This document shows, piece after piece, positions 45,506-55,217 of a DNA stretch of 64,000 nt. How positions within the stretch are numbered: position 1 is the first letter of the stretch; each line of letters begins with the position of its first letter. A program made the translations under genes and the position numbers. The notes beneath the pieces are model-generated. The model was not told the origin of the DNA, did not search any database, and saw nothing but the letters and a program-made list of their open reading frames with translations. The DNA comes from Polaromonas sp. OV174 (GTDB lineage: Bacteria; Pseudomonadota; Gammaproteobacteria; Burkholderiales; Burkholderiaceae_C): positions 1-64,000 of the forward strand of contig NZ_FOKZ01000017.1 of NCBI RefSeq assembly GCF_900112285.1. The letters run 5' to 3'.

Positions 45506-46603
45506 ATGTCTTTTGCCTCCGAGCCTTTATTCACCCACGGCGCGCCTGCGCAAGCCACCACCGCCATCTTGCTTTGCAATCTCGGGACCCCCGATGAAGC
45601 CAGCGCCCCAGCGCTGCGCCGCTACCTGGCCGAATTCCTCAGCGACCCACGCGTGGTCGAAATTCCCAAGCCGATCTGGTGGCTGATATTGCACGGCATC
45701 ATCTTGCGCATACGACCCAAAAAATCCGCCGCCAAATACGCCAGCATCTGGACCCCCGAGGGCTCGCCGCTCAAGGTCTGGACGCAAAAACAGGCCACCA
45801 TGCTGAGCGGCTACCTGGCGGTGCGCGGCCACAAGGTGGAGGTCCGCATGGCCATGCGCTACGGCAACCCGTCCATCGCTTCGCAGCTGGATCAACTCAA
45901 GGCCGATGGTGTGACGCGCATCCTCATCCTGCCGGCCTATCCCCAATACAGCGGCACCACCACCGCCAGCGTGTTTGACGCCGTCTACGGCTGGGCCGCA
46001 CGGATACGCCGGATTCCCGAATTCCGCTTCATCAATCATTACCACGATGAGCCGGGCTACATCAACGCACTGGCCGACAGGATTCGCCGGCATTGGCAGA
46101 AAAATGGCCAGGCCGCGCAGTTGGTCATGAGCTTTCACGGAGTGCCCGAACGCACGCTGAAGTTGGGCGACCCCTACCACTGCGAGTGCCAGAAGACCGC
46201 ACGCCTGCTGGCGGAGAAACTCGGGCTGGCCAAAGACCGCTACCAAGTGACTTTCCAGTCGCGCTTTGGCAAGGCCAAGTGGCTGCAACCCTACACCGAG
46301 CCGACGCTGGTGGCACTGGCACAAGCCGGCGTCAAAAACGTGGACGTGGTCTGCCCCGGCTTTACCGGCGATTGCCTGGAGACGCTGGAAGAAATTGCCA
46401 TGGAAGCGCGCCACGCCTTTTTGCAGGCGGGCGGCCAGCAATTCAATTACATCGAATGCCTGAACGACAGCCCGGTGTGGCTGGCCGCGCTGGCCGACCT
46501 GAGCATCCAGCACCTGGGCGCTTGGCCGACCACGACCGCGGCCGACCCAGAGTCACTGGCCGCCTCACGCGCCGCAGCACAGGCGCTTGGGGCAGCGCAA
46601 TAG
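45506..46603 (+). CDS. hemH: Ferrochelatase
   Basis: Terminal enzyme of haem synthesis: inserts Fe(II) into protoporphyrin IX, on the cytoplasmic membrane face. The 365-residue length is usual. The catalytic histidine is in MSFHGVPERTL (near 210) and the acidic metal-path residues are in GFTGDCLETLEEI (near 285). The N-terminus TAILLCNLGTPDEAS is conserved. ATG 45506 is supported by that N-terminus; only a weak GGCGAG lies upstream. The gene is divergent from the HAD gene with almost no spacer, so its promoter must lie within the HAD coding region. Confidence 0.95.
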   Translation: MSFASEPLFTHGAPAQATTAILLCNLGTPDEASAPALRRYLAEFLSDPRVVEIPKPIWWLILHGIILRIRPKKSAAKYASIWTPEGSPLKVWTQKQATMLSGYLAVRGHKVEVRMAMRYGNPSIASQLDQLKADGVTRILILPAYPQYSGTTTASVFDAVYGWAARIRRIPEFRFINHYHDEPGYINALADRIRRHWQKNGQAAQLVMSFHGVPERTLKLGDPYHCECQKTARLLAEKLGLAKDRYQVTFQSRFGKAKWLQPYTEPTLVALAQAGVKNVDVVCPGFTGDCLETLEEIAMEARHAFLQAGGQQFNYIECLNDSPVWLAALADLSIQHLGAWPTTTAADPESLAASRAAAQALGAAQ

Positions 46604-46654
46604 CTCACAGGCGGTGCCGGTGCCATTCAGACCGGCCACCAGGAACGACGCGCT

Positions 46655-47980
46655 CTAACGCACCAGGCAAGGGCCTTTGGGATCGAACTTCCAGCCGGGG
46701 ATCAGGTACTGCATCGCCATGGCGTCGTCTCGTGAACCCAGGCCGTGCTGCTTGTAGAGCTGGTGGGCTTTTTCGACCTCGGCCATGTCCAGCTCAATGC
46801 CCAGACCGGGCTTTTTGGGCACCTCGACAAAGCCGCCCTTGATCTGCAGCGGCTCCTTGGTGAGGCGCTGTCCGTCCTGCCAGATCCAGTGCGTGTCAAT
46901 CGCCGTGACGCGACCAGGCGCGGCTGCCCCCACATGCGTGAACATGGCCAGAGAAACATCGAAGTGATTATTCGAGTGTGAACCCCAGGTCAGACCCCAG
47001 TCCCGGCACACCTGGGCCACACGCACCGACCCCGCCATGGTCCAGAAATGCGGGTCGGCCAGGGGAATATCGACGGACTGCAGCGACAGGGCGTGCGACA
47101 TCTGGCGCCAATCGGTGGCAATCATGTTGGTGGCCGTGGGCAAGCCGGTGGCGCGGCGGAATTCCGCCATGACCTCGCGGCCCGAAAAGCCATCCTCCGC
47201 GCCGCAGGGATCTTCGGCATAGGCCACCACGTCGCGCGCATCCCGCATCAGGCGAATCGCATCTTTGAGCAGCCAGCCGCCATTGGGATCCAGCGTGACC
47301 CTGGCCTTGGGGAAGCGTTCATGAATGGCGGTCACGGCCGCCACTTCGTCCTCGCCGCGCAGCACGCCGCCTTTGAGCTTGAAGTCGTTAAAGCCATAGC
47401 GCTCGTAAGCGGCCTCAGCCAGGCGCACCATGGACTCCGGCGTGAGCGCCACTTCATGGCGCAGCCTTGACCAGGCATCGGCTGCCTCGGGATCCGTCAC
47501 ATAGGCCAGATCGGTCTTGCTGCGGTCGCCAATGAAAAACAGATAGCCCAGCATTTCAACCTTGTCCCGTTGCTGGCCTTCACCGAGCAAGGCCGCCACC
47601 GGCACTTCAAGGTGCTGGCCCAGCAGATCGAGCAGCGCCGACTCCAGCGCCGTCACCGCATGGATGGCGATGCGTAGATCGAAAGTCTGCAGGCCTCGGC
47701 CCCCGACATCGCGATCGGCAAAGCGCTCACGTGCTTGCTGCAGGATGGCAAGGTAGTTGCCAATCGGCTGCCCCAGTACCAGCGAGCGCGCATCTTCTAT
47801 GGTTTGGCGGATCTTCTCGCCACCGGGCACCTCCCCGACGCCGGTGTGGCCAGAGCTGTCCGTGATGATGACGATGTTGCGCGTGAAAAATGGCCCATGC
47901 GCACCGCTGAGGTTCAGCAGCATGCTGTCGCGACCGGCGACAGGGATAACTTGAAGGCCTGTGACCAAAGGGGTTGACAT
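46655..47980 (-). CDS. gudD: Glucarate dehydratase (enolase superfamily)
   Basis: 441-residue Mg-dependent dehydratase, D-glucarate to 5-keto-4-deoxyglucarate. The KxK base motif FKLKGG is near residues 208-213. Metal ligands lie in TLDPNGG, YAEDPCG and the following ATNMIAT block, and the second base is the His in GSHSNNHFD. The C-terminus matches GudD, though the related GudX or a galactarate/idarate-specific enzyme is possible. ATG 47980 has AAAGAG upstream. It lies 26 nt behind a Bug-type receptor gene, so glucarate uptake and first catabolic step appear to share a transcript under LacI control. Confidence 0.92.
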   Translation of the reverse strand: MSTPLVTGLQVIPVAGRDSMLLNLSGAHGPFFTRNIVIITDSSGHTGVGEVPGGEKIRQTIEDARSLVLGQPIGNYLAILQQARERFADRDVGGRGLQTFDLRIAIHAVTALESALLDLLGQHLEVPVAALLGEGQQRDKVEMLGYLFFIGDRSKTDLAYVTDPEAADAWSRLRHEVALTPESMVRLAEAAYERYGFNDFKLKGGVLRGEDEVAAVTAIHERFPKARVTLDPNGGWLLKDAIRLMRDARDVVAYAEDPCGAEDGFSGREVMAEFRRATGLPTATNMIATDWRQMSHALSLQSVDIPLADPHFWTMAGSVRVAQVCRDWGLTWGSHSNNHFDVSLAMFTHVGAAAPGRVTAIDTHWIWQDGQRLTKEPLQIKGGFVEVPKKPGLGIELDMAEVEKAHQLYKQHGLGSRDDAMAMQYLIPGWKFDPKGPCLVR

Positions 47981-48006
47981 GGTTGCTCTTTACTCTATCG
48001 GCTGGT

Positions 48007-48963
48007 TTAGTCTGCTTTGATGTTGCCGGCCTCTATGACCTGCTTCCAGCGGGCGAACTCCGCGACCTGAAAGCTGGCGAACTGCTCAGGCGTATTGGCG
48101 ACAATCTCGAAGCCCAGGTCTATGAGCTTGGGCTTGACCTGCGGATCGTTGAGCGCGGCCACGATGGCTGAATGCAGCTTGCTGCGCACGTCGGCGGGCA
48201 GTCCCTTGGGCGCCGCAATGGCTTGCCACGAATACACATCCACATTCTTGACACCCGCTTCGGCCAGCGTAGGCACCTGAGGCATCAGCGTGGAACGCTT
48301 GTCTCCGGTGACAGCCAGCGCGCGCAATTTGCCACCATTGACCTGCGTGAGAATCGCGTTGATGTTCTGGAAGGAAGCGTCCACCTGTCCTCCCAGCAGA
48401 TCAGCGATGGCCGGTGCGCCGCCTTTGTAGGGAATATGCAGGGCCGTGGTTTTTGTCTGCTGCCAGAAAAGTTCTGCCGTCAGATGGTCCGAGGAGCCAT
48501 TGCCGGAAGAGGCAAAGCTCATCTTGCCGGGCTCCTTCTTCATCTTCGCCAGCACATCGGCAACGCTCTTCAAGGGTGACGCCGCGGGCACCACCAGCAC
48601 GTTGGGCGCCTGCACGGCGACGGTAATCAAATCAAAATCCTTGGACGGGTCGTACTGCACGCCCTTCATCAGGTGAGGCGCAATGACAAAAGGGCCCAGC
48701 GAAGACACCAACAGGGTGTAGCCATCGGCTGGGGCACGCTTGACTTGCGTAGCGCCAATGGTGCCGGTGGCCCCGGCCTTGTTATCGACGATGAAAGTCT
48801 GGCCGAACTTAGTCCCCAACTGGAGCGCCAGGGTACGGGCAATCATGTCGGTAGAGCCCCCGGGAGGAAACGGCACCACCATGGTGACGGGTTTGTCGGG
48901 CCAGGCGAAAGCCGGTGCGGTCAGGGCCAAGGCCGTGGTGATGGTGCACAGCAGTTTTTTCAT
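48007..48963 (-). CDS. Bug/TctC-type solute-binding protein upstream of gudD
   Basis: 318-residue periplasmic receptor of the tripartite tricarboxylate transporter family. A signal peptide (about 20 residues, ending PAFA) precedes [23 protein letters not shown], the hallmark of Bug proteins. [17 protein letters not shown] and [13 protein letters not shown] are other family blocks. AGGAGA precedes ATG 48963 by 8 nt; the frame is open to 49020 without a better site. The operators 49024-49059 lie in its promoter. It differs clearly from the two receptors at 50198 and 53467; the link to gudD suggests glucarate or a related sugar acid. Confidence 0.92.
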   Translation of the reverse strand: MKKLLCTITTALALTAPAFAWPDKPVTMVVPFPPGGSTDMIARTLALQLGTKFGQTFIVDNKAGATGTIGATQVKRAPADGYTLLVSSLGPFVIAPHLMKGVQYDPSKDFDLITVAVQAPNVLVVPAASPLKSVADVLAKMKKEPGKMSFASSGNGSSDHLTAELFWQQTKTTALHIPYKGGAPAIADLLGGQVDASFQNINAILTQVNGGKLRALAVTGDKRSTLMPQVPTLAEAGVKNVDVYSWQAIAAPKGLPADVRSKLHSAIVAALNDPQVKPKLIDLGFEIVANTPEQFASFQVAEFARWKQVIEAGNIKAD

Positions 48964-49023
48964 TGAGGCATCTCCTAGGGTGGTTGAAACGGGCGTGAAA
49001 AACGCCACTATCAAGATCAATGC

Positions 49024-49059
49024 TGGTAACGTTAACGAAATAGAATGTTAACGTTACCA
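49024..49059 (-). promoter_or_regulatory. Paired LacI-type operators and promoter of the receptor-gudD operon
   Basis: TGGTAACGTTAACG (49024-49037) and TGTTAACGTTACCA (49046-49059) are two inverted copies of the same near-palindrome with centres 22 bp apart, two helical turns. A -35-like TTGACA on the minus strand (TGTCAA at 49067-49072) lies just upstream, so the second operator would sit between -35 and -10. Confidence 0.8.
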
Positions 49060-49113
49060 ATTCTGCTGTCAACGGGAAATTACCTGGGGAAAATACCTAG
49101 CGAGCCAAGGTAT

Positions 49114-50160
49114 TCAGACACTGGCGCGCTCGATGATGGAAAAACCCAAGTCCATCACGCGCGACTCGGGTGGGCGGCCTTGGGCGCAATCCACGATGTA
49201 GCGCGCGGCCTGACGCCCAATGCGGGTGCCGTCAATACGAACCGTCGTCAGCGCAGGGTGCAGGTCACGGGCCAATGGCAAATCACCAAACCCCATGACG
49301 GCCAGCTGCCCCGGCACCTCAATGCCTTGCGCCTGCGCCTCGATCAACACGCCCAGCGCCAGTAGATCGGAGCTGCAAAAAATCGCATCGATGTCCGGGT
49401 GTTCCGCCAGCAGCGCGCGCAAGCCGCTGCGTCCGCTACCCAGCGAGGTAGGCGCAGGCACCAAGTGAATCGGTGGCGGAGCTATGCCCAGCCGGGCTGC
49501 GGCCTCAACGAAAGCCTGATTGCGACGGTGCGAGCGCTCGTCGTCCCCGCCGATGACGGCCAGGCGCCGGCGCCCACGCGCATGCAGGTAGTCGCAGACG
49601 CTGCGGCCGACCTCGGTGTGCGAAAAGCCGACCAGCATATCGATAGGCGTGGGCGTGAGGTCCCAGGTTTCAACGACAGGGATGCCTGCGGCCAGCAAAC
49701 GCCGCCGGCCTTCAGGGGAATGCATGATGCCCGTCAGCACAATACCGTCGGGGCGGCGGCCTATGATGGCGCCGAGCAAATCGTCTTCACGCGAATTCTC
49801 GTAACCGCTTTGGCCCAGCATCAACTGATAACCCTGCTCTGCCAGAGCGGCCGTCAAGGCCTGAATGGTTTCCATGAACACCGGGCCGGCCAGTGTAGGC
49901 ACCAGCGCGGCCACCAGGCGGCTCTTGTTCGAGCGCAGACCGCCGGCCAGCAGATTGGGAACATAACCGGTCTTGGCAACCGCCTCCTGCACCTTCATCA
50001 AGGTCGCAGCAGGCACCTGATCCGGCGTGTTGACAGCACGCGACACCGTCATTGCTGAGACACCGGCGAGGCGCGCCACGTCACTCACGGTCACGCTTTG
50101 AGGACGGCGGCGCGGCGCGGCGGCCAAGGCGGCTTGTGGTTTCGAATGCGGATCGCTCAT
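49114..50160 (-). CDS. LacI/GalR-family regulator (GntR-like) of the gudD locus
   Basis: 348-residue repressor. After a short basic N-terminal tail, the LacI helix-turn-helix covers residues 24-44 (TVSDVARLAGVSAMTVSRAVN), with the hinge helix following. A periplasmic-binding-protein-like sensor domain fills about 80-340. It resembles the GntR/IdnR gluconate group. It lies in the same direction between two Bug receptor genes, with operators on both sides: a pair before the receptor-gudD operon and one before its own start. So it very probably represses gudD uptake and catabolism and itself, with a sugar acid as inducer. Confidence 0.93.
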   Translation of the reverse strand: MSDPHSKPQAALAAAPRRRPQSVTVSDVARLAGVSAMTVSRAVNTPDQVPAATLMKVQEAVAKTGYVPNLLAGGLRSNKSRLVAALVPTLAGPVFMETIQALTAALAEQGYQLMLGQSGYENSREDDLLGAIIGRRPDGIVLTGIMHSPEGRRRLLAAGIPVVETWDLTPTPIDMLVGFSHTEVGRSVCDYLHARGRRRLAVIGGDDERSHRRNQAFVEAAARLGIAPPPIHLVPAPTSLGSGRSGLRALLAEHPDIDAIFCSSDLLALGVLIEAQAQGIEVPGQLAVMGFGDLPLARDLHPALTTVRIDGTRIGRQAARYIVDCAQGRPPESRVMDLGFSIIERASV

Positions 50161-50168
50161 CCCCGCTA

Positions 50169-50182
50169 TGGTAACGCTACCA
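50169..50182 (-). promoter_or_regulatory. LacI-type operator before the regulator gene
   Basis: TGGTAACGCTACCA is a nearly perfect 14-bp palindrome of the same sequence as the two sites at 49024-49059. It ends 9 bp upstream of the LacI start codon, which points to autoregulation. Confidence 0.8.
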
Positions 50183-50197
50183 AAAACGAGTCCTGAC

Positions 50198-51199
50198 TCA
50201 GGCTTTCAGTTTGAGCAGATGCACCATCACCTGGGAGGTTGTCATGTCAAAGTCAATAAAGCTGTTGAAGCTGGGGCCAGACAGCCAGGATGACTCCCAG
50301 CGGTTTTGCTTCAGCGCCTTCAACCAGGAAGCGTGGGCGGTGGCGGCCTTCACGACTTCCACCATCTCGGCCTGGCGCGCAGCCGTCACGCCCTGGCCGG
50401 TGAACACGCCGCGCCAGTTGGCCATGTCCACGTCCACACCCTGTTCGCGAATCGCAGGAATGCCGAAAACCGAACGTTTTGACGACACGCCGATGGCGCG
50501 CAATTTGCCGCTGGCCAGATCCTCGCTGAACTCGCTGTAGCCAGAAATGCCGGCCACCGCCTTGCCGCTGAGCACGGCCTTCACCACCTCGGCGCCGCCG
50601 GCAAAAGGCAGGTAGACCAATTCGTCGGGCTTGCTGCGCGCGCCGCGCGTGAATACACCGGCAAACACATGGTCGACACCTCCGGCCGAACCGCCGGCGA
50701 TGGGCGTCTCCTTGGGATTGGCCCGCATGCGCTCCGCCAGCTCCTTGATGCTTTTAATCGGCGAGTCGGCGGCCACCACCACAACCAGATAGTCGCTGGT
50801 CAGACGCGCCACCGGCTGAATGTGCTTCATGTCAACGACAGGCTTTTGCAGCGCAACCGCCCCCACCATGACCATGCCACCCATCAACAAGGTGTTGGGA
50901 TCGTTGCTGTACTTTTCGGCGTAATAAGCCAGTCCAAGGGTGCCGCCCTTGCCGCCCTTGTTTTCATAGTCGATCTCATCGGTCGCACCCGCACCAATTA
51001 GCGCCGCGCCCAAGGCACGGCCGGTCTGGTCCCAGCCACCGCCGGCATTGGCCGGAATCACCATGCGCAGCCTGGGCGCCAGCCGGCTCACCTTGCTGTT
51101 TTTTGCGGCTGTTTGTGCCCACAGCGGCGAAGCGATGGCGCCGCCCAAGCTTGCCACGCCCAAGCCACCCAATACGTTGCGTCGTTTGATGTTCAACAT
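50198..51199 (-). CDS. TctC-type solute-binding protein (second copy)
   Basis: 333-residue receptor. The N-terminus MLNIKRRNVLGGLGVASLGG contains an RR-x-x-L motif that could be a Tat signal, cleaved near PLWAQ. RMVIPANAGGGWDQTGRALG, SGYSEFSEDLASGKLRAIGV and NWRGVFTGQGV are shared almost block for block with the receptor at 53467, so the two are paralogues of the same tctCBA module. AGGACA precedes ATG 51199. It follows tctA by 27 nt. Likely ligand: a tricarboxylate or related organic acid. Confidence 0.9.
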   Translation of the reverse strand: MLNIKRRNVLGGLGVASLGGAIASPLWAQTAAKNSKVSRLAPRLRMVIPANAGGGWDQTGRALGAALIGAGATDEIDYENKGGKGGTLGLAYYAEKYSNDPNTLLMGGMVMVGAVALQKPVVDMKHIQPVARLTSDYLVVVVAADSPIKSIKELAERMRANPKETPIAGGSAGGVDHVFAGVFTRGARSKPDELVYLPFAGGAEVVKAVLSGKAVAGISGYSEFSEDLASGKLRAIGVSSKRSVFGIPAIREQGVDVDMANWRGVFTGQGVTAARQAEMVEVVKAATAHASWLKALKQNRWESSWLSGPSFNSFIDFDMTTSQVMVHLLKLKA

Positions 51200-51226
51200 G
51201 TTGTCCTATCTTGTTGATTGCAAATA

Positions 51227-52732
51227 TCAGGCAATGGCTTTGCGGGCAGACCAGCGCTTGGCCAGCCGCGGCAACACCAACACGGCCACCACAATCACCA
51301 CCAGCGTGATCGACATGGGGCGCTGGAAGAACACCATGGCGCTGCCCTCGCCTATAGACATGGCATTGCGCAGTTGCGCTTCCGCCAGCGGGCCCAGGAT
51401 CATGCCCACCACCACAGGGGCGGTCGGAAAGTCGAAGCGGCGCATCAGCACACCGAGCAGGCCAATGGCATAGAGCAGGAACAAATCAAACGCACTCTGG
51501 CGCATGCCATAAGCACCCACCGTCGCGAAGATCAGGATGCCCGCATACAGCTGTGGCTTGGGGATCTTCAGCAGCTTGACCCAGAGGCCGACCATGGGCA
51601 GGTTCAGCACCAGCAGCATCACATTACCGATATAGAGCGAGGCAATCAGCGCCCACACCAGGGCGGCAGAGGTGGTGAACAGCTGCGGTCCGGGCTGGAT
51701 GCCGTAGTTCTGGAAAGCGCCCAGCAGGATGGCCGTGGTGTTGGACGTCGGGATGCCCAGCGTGAGCAGGGGAATCAGCGCCGCCGTCACCGTGGCATTG
51801 TTGGCCGCCTCAGGTCCGGCCACGCCTTCAATGGCGCCGCTGGTGCCAAACTCCGCCTTGTCCTTTGGGTCCTTGGTCAGCTTTTTTTCCACTGCATAGC
51901 TCAGGAAGGTCGGTATCTCGGTGCCGCCCGCCGGAATGCAGCCAAAAGGCGCGCCGATGGCGGTGCCGCGCAGCCAGGCGGGAATCGAGCGCTTCCAGTC
52001 GCGCGCCGTCATGTGCACCCGGCTGAGCTTGTTCTGCTGCTCCACCACCCGGCCCTCATACAGCACGGCATACAGCACTTCCGCCACCGCGAACAGACCG
52101 ACCGCCACCAGCACGATTTCAATGCCGTCCAGCAATTCCGGAATACCGCCGGTGTAGCGACCCTGGCCCGAAATCTGGTCGAGGCCGACGCAGCCCGCCG
52201 CCAGGCCGACGAACAAGGCCGTCATGCCGCGCAGCGTGCTTTTGCCCAGCACCGCGCTGACCGTGGTGAAGGCCAGCAGCATCAGCAGGAAATACTCGGG
52301 CGGGCCCAGCTTGACGGCAAATTCGGCCACAAAAGGCGCGAACAAGGTCACGATGACCGTGGCGATGGTGCCCGCCACAAAGGAACCTATGGCAGCGGTC
52401 GCCAGCGCGGCGCCGGCGCGGCCGCTCTTGGCCATCTTGTTGCCCTCCATGGCCGTGACCATGCTGGCGGTTTCGCCCGGCGTGTTCAGCAGGATGGAGG
52501 TGGTCGAGCCGCCGTACATGGCGCCGTAGTAAATACCCGAGAAAAAAATCATCGAGGCCGTGACGTCGACCTTGGCCGTGATCGGCAGCAGCATGGCCAC
52601 CGCCACCGCCGGGCCGATGCCGGGCAGCACGCCGACGGCCGTGCCCAGGGCGCAACCCACCAGGCACCACAGAAGATTCGCAGGCGTGATCGCGAGCGCG
52701 AAGCCATGCATCAATGCGTTGAAGATATCCAT
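51227..52732 (-). CDS. tctA: Tripartite tricarboxylate transporter, large permease TctA
   Basis: 501-residue inner-membrane protein with about 11-12 helices, the transport subunit of a secondary tripartite transporter. The TctA hallmark [17 protein letters not shown] is near residues 38-54; the motif [18 protein letters not shown] lies near 75-90. AGGAG precedes ATG 52732. Partners are TctB upstream and the receptors at 50198 and 53467. The energy source in the family is an ion gradient. Confidence 0.95.
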   Translation of the reverse strand: MDIFNALMHGFALAITPANLLWCLVGCALGTAVGVLPGIGPAVAVAMLLPITAKVDVTASMIFFSGIYYGAMYGGSTTSILLNTPGETASMVTAMEGNKMAKSGRAGAALATAAIGSFVAGTIATVIVTLFAPFVAEFAVKLGPPEYFLLMLLAFTTVSAVLGKSTLRGMTALFVGLAAGCVGLDQISGQGRYTGGIPELLDGIEIVLVAVGLFAVAEVLYAVLYEGRVVEQQNKLSRVHMTARDWKRSIPAWLRGTAIGAPFGCIPAGGTEIPTFLSYAVEKKLTKDPKDKAEFGTSGAIEGVAGPEAANNATVTAALIPLLTLGIPTSNTTAILLGAFQNYGIQPGPQLFTTSAALVWALIASLYIGNVMLLVLNLPMVGLWVKLLKIPKPQLYAGILIFATVGAYGMRQSAFDLFLLYAIGLLGVLMRRFDFPTAPVVVGMILGPLAEAQLRNAMSIGEGSAMVFFQRPMSITLVVIVVAVLVLPRLAKRWSARKAIA

Positions 52733-52737
52733 TTAAG

Positions 52738-52818
52738 ACTCCTGACGGACCGCCTCGTAGGAGGTTTGCGCCCCCTCGAGAGGCAGCGAATATACATAGT
52801 GACGAGCGTGAGGGCACA
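52738..52818. repeat. Repeat family B (reverse copy) between tctB and tctA
   Basis: The reverse complement begins CCCTCACGCTCGTCACTATG and includes CTCTCGAGGGGGCGC, clearly the same element as at 59364. It occupies nearly the whole 91-bp gap. Confidence 0.65.
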
Positions 52819-52823
52819 TAGTT

Positions 52824-53372
52824 TTAGAGCCACCCGGTTGATGTCAGGCCCGGCAGGTTGATGGCCAGGAATTGCGTAAACATCCAGAACACCGGCGCTG
52901 AAATCAACAGCCCGGTCATGAGGTCAAGGCCCCAGGTGCCAAGCGCGCCCGACGGCTGGCCGCTGGCGCGCCTCAGGCCCTGCACAGCCAGCAGGTAGCA
53001 CAGCGTGCAGCTGAAAATAAAGCCTATCGTGGTGATCAGCGCCGCGTTGAGCAGCAAGCCCGCCGAGACCCAGACAAAGCCCGGCCAGTAGGCCCGCGTC
53101 GCACCGGAAGGCGCGTCAAGCTCGCGAAAGCCGCCGCTACGCGCTTCCCAGATGATCCATCCGCCGCAAACCGTCAGCACGACGGACACCAGCCAGGGCA
53201 GAAAGTTAGGCCCGACGCCGCCATAACCGGCCTCGGAAGAAATGCTGATGGCGCCAAAGGCCAGCGCCAGGCCGGTCAGCAGCACGCCGGCGCCGACCAG
53301 GGTTTGCGGCCAGACGACCGCCACAGGAGAGGCGGCTGGTGGGTGATAAGCCAGGGGATCTGGAGTTGTCAT
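52824..53372 (-). CDS. tctB: Tripartite tricarboxylate transporter, small permease TctB
   Basis: 182-residue membrane protein with four predicted helices (about 20-45, 58-75, 95-120, 130-165 with a short break). Family members are poorly conserved in sequence; PNFLPWLVSVVLTVCGG and the size and position are the main evidence. GGGAG precedes ATG 53372. It lies between the receptor gene (gap 94 bp) and tctA. In these systems TctB is needed with TctA, but its exact job is unclear. Confidence 0.88.
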   Translation of the reverse strand: MTTPDPLAYHPPAASPVAVVWPQTLVGAGVLLTGLALAFGAISISSEAGYGGVGPNFLPWLVSVVLTVCGGWIIWEARSGGFRELDAPSGATRAYWPGFVWVSAGLLLNAALITTIGFIFSCTLCYLLAVQGLRRASGQPSGALGTWGLDLMTGLLISAPVFWMFTQFLAINLPGLTSTGWL

Positions 53373-53466
53373 TGTGGTGCTCCCGGGAACTTAGCGATAA
53401 ACATGAAAACGGCGCGCTGCCTTCCCGTGGAGGGCAGCGCGCCGTGCTTGCACGAGGGTCGGGGCC

Positions 53467-54426
53467 TCAGACCATGCCGGACTTGACCATGGTGGCGCGC
53501 AGGCTGGCAAAGTCGTCGTCGACAAACTTGTCAAAGGCCGGGCCGGTCAATACGGCGGGAGTCCAGTTGTTTTTCTGCGAGGCTTCAATCCAGCTCTTGG
53601 ACTTGAGGGCCTTGAGAATCATGTCGGTCAGCGTCTTGCGCTGCTCGGCAGAGATGCCGGGTGCGCCATAGACGCCGCGCCAGTTGCCGATCACCACATT
53701 GATGCCCTGCTCCTTGAGGGTTGGAATGTTCACGCCGGGCAGACGAGCATCGGAAGTGACGGCCAGCGCCTTCATCTTGCCGGCGCTGATGTATTCGGAA
53801 AACTCGCTGTAGCCGCTGCCGCCCACCGTGACGTTGCCGCCCAAAATAGCGGCGGTGGCCTCGCCGCCGCCGCGGAAGGCCACATAGTTGATCTTGGCTG
53901 GATCAACGCCGGCTTCACGCGCGATCATGGCCGCGGCAATGTGCTCGGTGGAGCCGCGCGAGCCGCCGCCCCATTTCACGCTGCCGGGGTCTTTCTTGAG
54001 CTGCGCGATCACCTCCGCCATGCTCTTGAAGGGCGAGTTGGCGGGCAGCACGAACACGTTGTACTCGCTGGACAGGCGCGCGATGGGCGTTGCCTGGCTC
54101 AAGCTCACGGGCGGCTTGCCGGTGATCAGGCCACCCAGCATCACGGCGCCCATCACCATCAAAGCGTTGCCGTCGCCCTTGCTGCCGTTGACAAACTGGG
54201 CCAGACCCAGCGCACCGGCGGCGCCGCCTTTGTTGTCATAGGTCACGGTAGAAGCCGCACCGGAATCCATCATGGCCTTGCCCAGGGCACGGCCGGTGGT
54301 GTCCCAGCCGCCGCCGGGATTGGCCGGAATCATCATCTTGACATTGGCCGCAGCAAAGGCCGACAGGGGCAAGGCGCCCCCAGCGGCCAGGGCCGCCATG
54401 GATTTCAAAAAGGTATCGCGACGCAT
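53467..54426 (-). CDS. tctC: TctC-type solute-binding protein (first copy)
   Basis: 319-residue periplasmic receptor. The signal MRRDTFLKSMAALAAGG resembles a twin-arginine signal, with cleavage near AFA. MMIPANPGGGWDTTGRALG and SGYSEFSEYISAGKMKALAV match the paralogue at 50198. AGGAGA precedes ATG 54426; the frame is open to 54456 but without a ribosome site. It heads the tctC-tctB-tctA series and is divergent from the two-component pair tctDE. By analogy with Salmonella tctCBA-tctDE, citrate or a similar tricarboxylate is a plausible ligand. Confidence 0.92.
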   Translation of the reverse strand: MRRDTFLKSMAALAAGGALPLSAFAAANVKMMIPANPGGGWDTTGRALGKAMMDSGAASTVTYDNKGGAAGALGLAQFVNGSKGDGNALMVMGAVMLGGLITGKPPVSLSQATPIARLSSEYNVFVLPANSPFKSMAEVIAQLKKDPGSVKWGGGSRGSTEHIAAAMIAREAGVDPAKINYVAFRGGGEATAAILGGNVTVGGSGYSEFSEYISAGKMKALAVTSDARLPGVNIPTLKEQGINVVIGNWRGVYGAPGISAEQRKTLTDMILKALKSKSWIEASQKNNWTPAVLTGPAFDKFVDDDFASLRATMVKSGMV

Positions 54427-54524
54427 GAGTGTCTCCTTATGGGTGTAATAACCCACCGATGATGCACCGCCTTGCTGTCAAACGGCTGTCCAAATGCATT
54501 GGGGAAAGTGCTAATGTCCTGCCC

Positions 54525-55217
54525 ATGACGCCGACCCTGAAATTGCTGCTGATCGAAGACGATGCTTCCATGCAAACCGCCCTGCAGCGCGCCCTGAGCC
54601 GGCGCGGCATGGAGGTGGTGGGCTGCACCGATGGCCGGCAGGCCGTGGCGCAATGGAGCACGGCCCAGCCCGATGTGGTGGTGCTCGACCTCAGCCTGCC
54701 CGGCCTGGACGGCCTGCAGGTGCTGGAGCTGGCGCGGCGCCAGGGCCTGCTCACGCCGGTGCTGATCCTGACGGCGCGCGGCACCGTGGGCGACCGAATC
54801 ATGGGCCTGAACCTGGGGGCCGACGACTACCTGCCCAAACCCTTTGACCTCGACGAACTGGAGGCCAGGCTGCGCGCCCTCAGCCGCCGACGCGCCGCAC
54901 CAAGCACGGAAACCGGACCTAGCCAGCAGCTAGTGGGCGATCTTCGCTATGAAAAAGAGAGCGGCGCGATTTACCACCGCGACCAGGTGCTGGAACTCAC
55001 GCCGCGCGAGCTGGCCTTGCTGCAGACCCTGATCGTCAAGCCCGGCCATGCGGTATCCAAGGAGCGGCTGTTCGAGCTGGTGTTTCCCGGCGAGACCGAC
55101 GTGCAATACGAGGCGGTGGAAGTGGTGGTCTACCGGCTGCGCAAAAAACTCTCGCATACCGGCGTCACCCTGGTCACCTTGCGCGGCCTGGGCTATTTGC
55201 TGAAGGTAGATGCATGA
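54525..55217 (+). CDS. tctD: Two-component response regulator TctD
   Basis: 230-residue OmpR/PhoB-type regulator. The receiver domain (about 6-120) has the acidic pair EDD at 11-13, the phosphoryl-accepting Asp55 (VVLDLSLPGLDG) and the lysine in YLPKPFD. The winged-helix DNA-binding domain is C-terminal (about 135-228). ATG 54525 gives the family N-terminus LKLLLIEDD; the frame is open 96 nt upstream. It is divergent from tctC across 98 bp and overlaps tctE by 4 nt. It most likely activates tctCBA. Confidence 0.94.
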   Translation: MTPTLKLLLIEDDASMQTALQRALSRRGMEVVGCTDGRQAVAQWSTAQPDVVVLDLSLPGLDGLQVLELARRQGLLTPVLILTARGTVGDRIMGLNLGADDYLPKPFDLDELEARLRALSRRRAAPSTETGPSQQLVGDLRYEKESGAIYHRDQVLELTPRELALLQTLIVKPGHAVSKERLFELVFPGETDVQYEAVEVVVYRLRKKLSHTGVTLVTLRGLGYLLKVDA

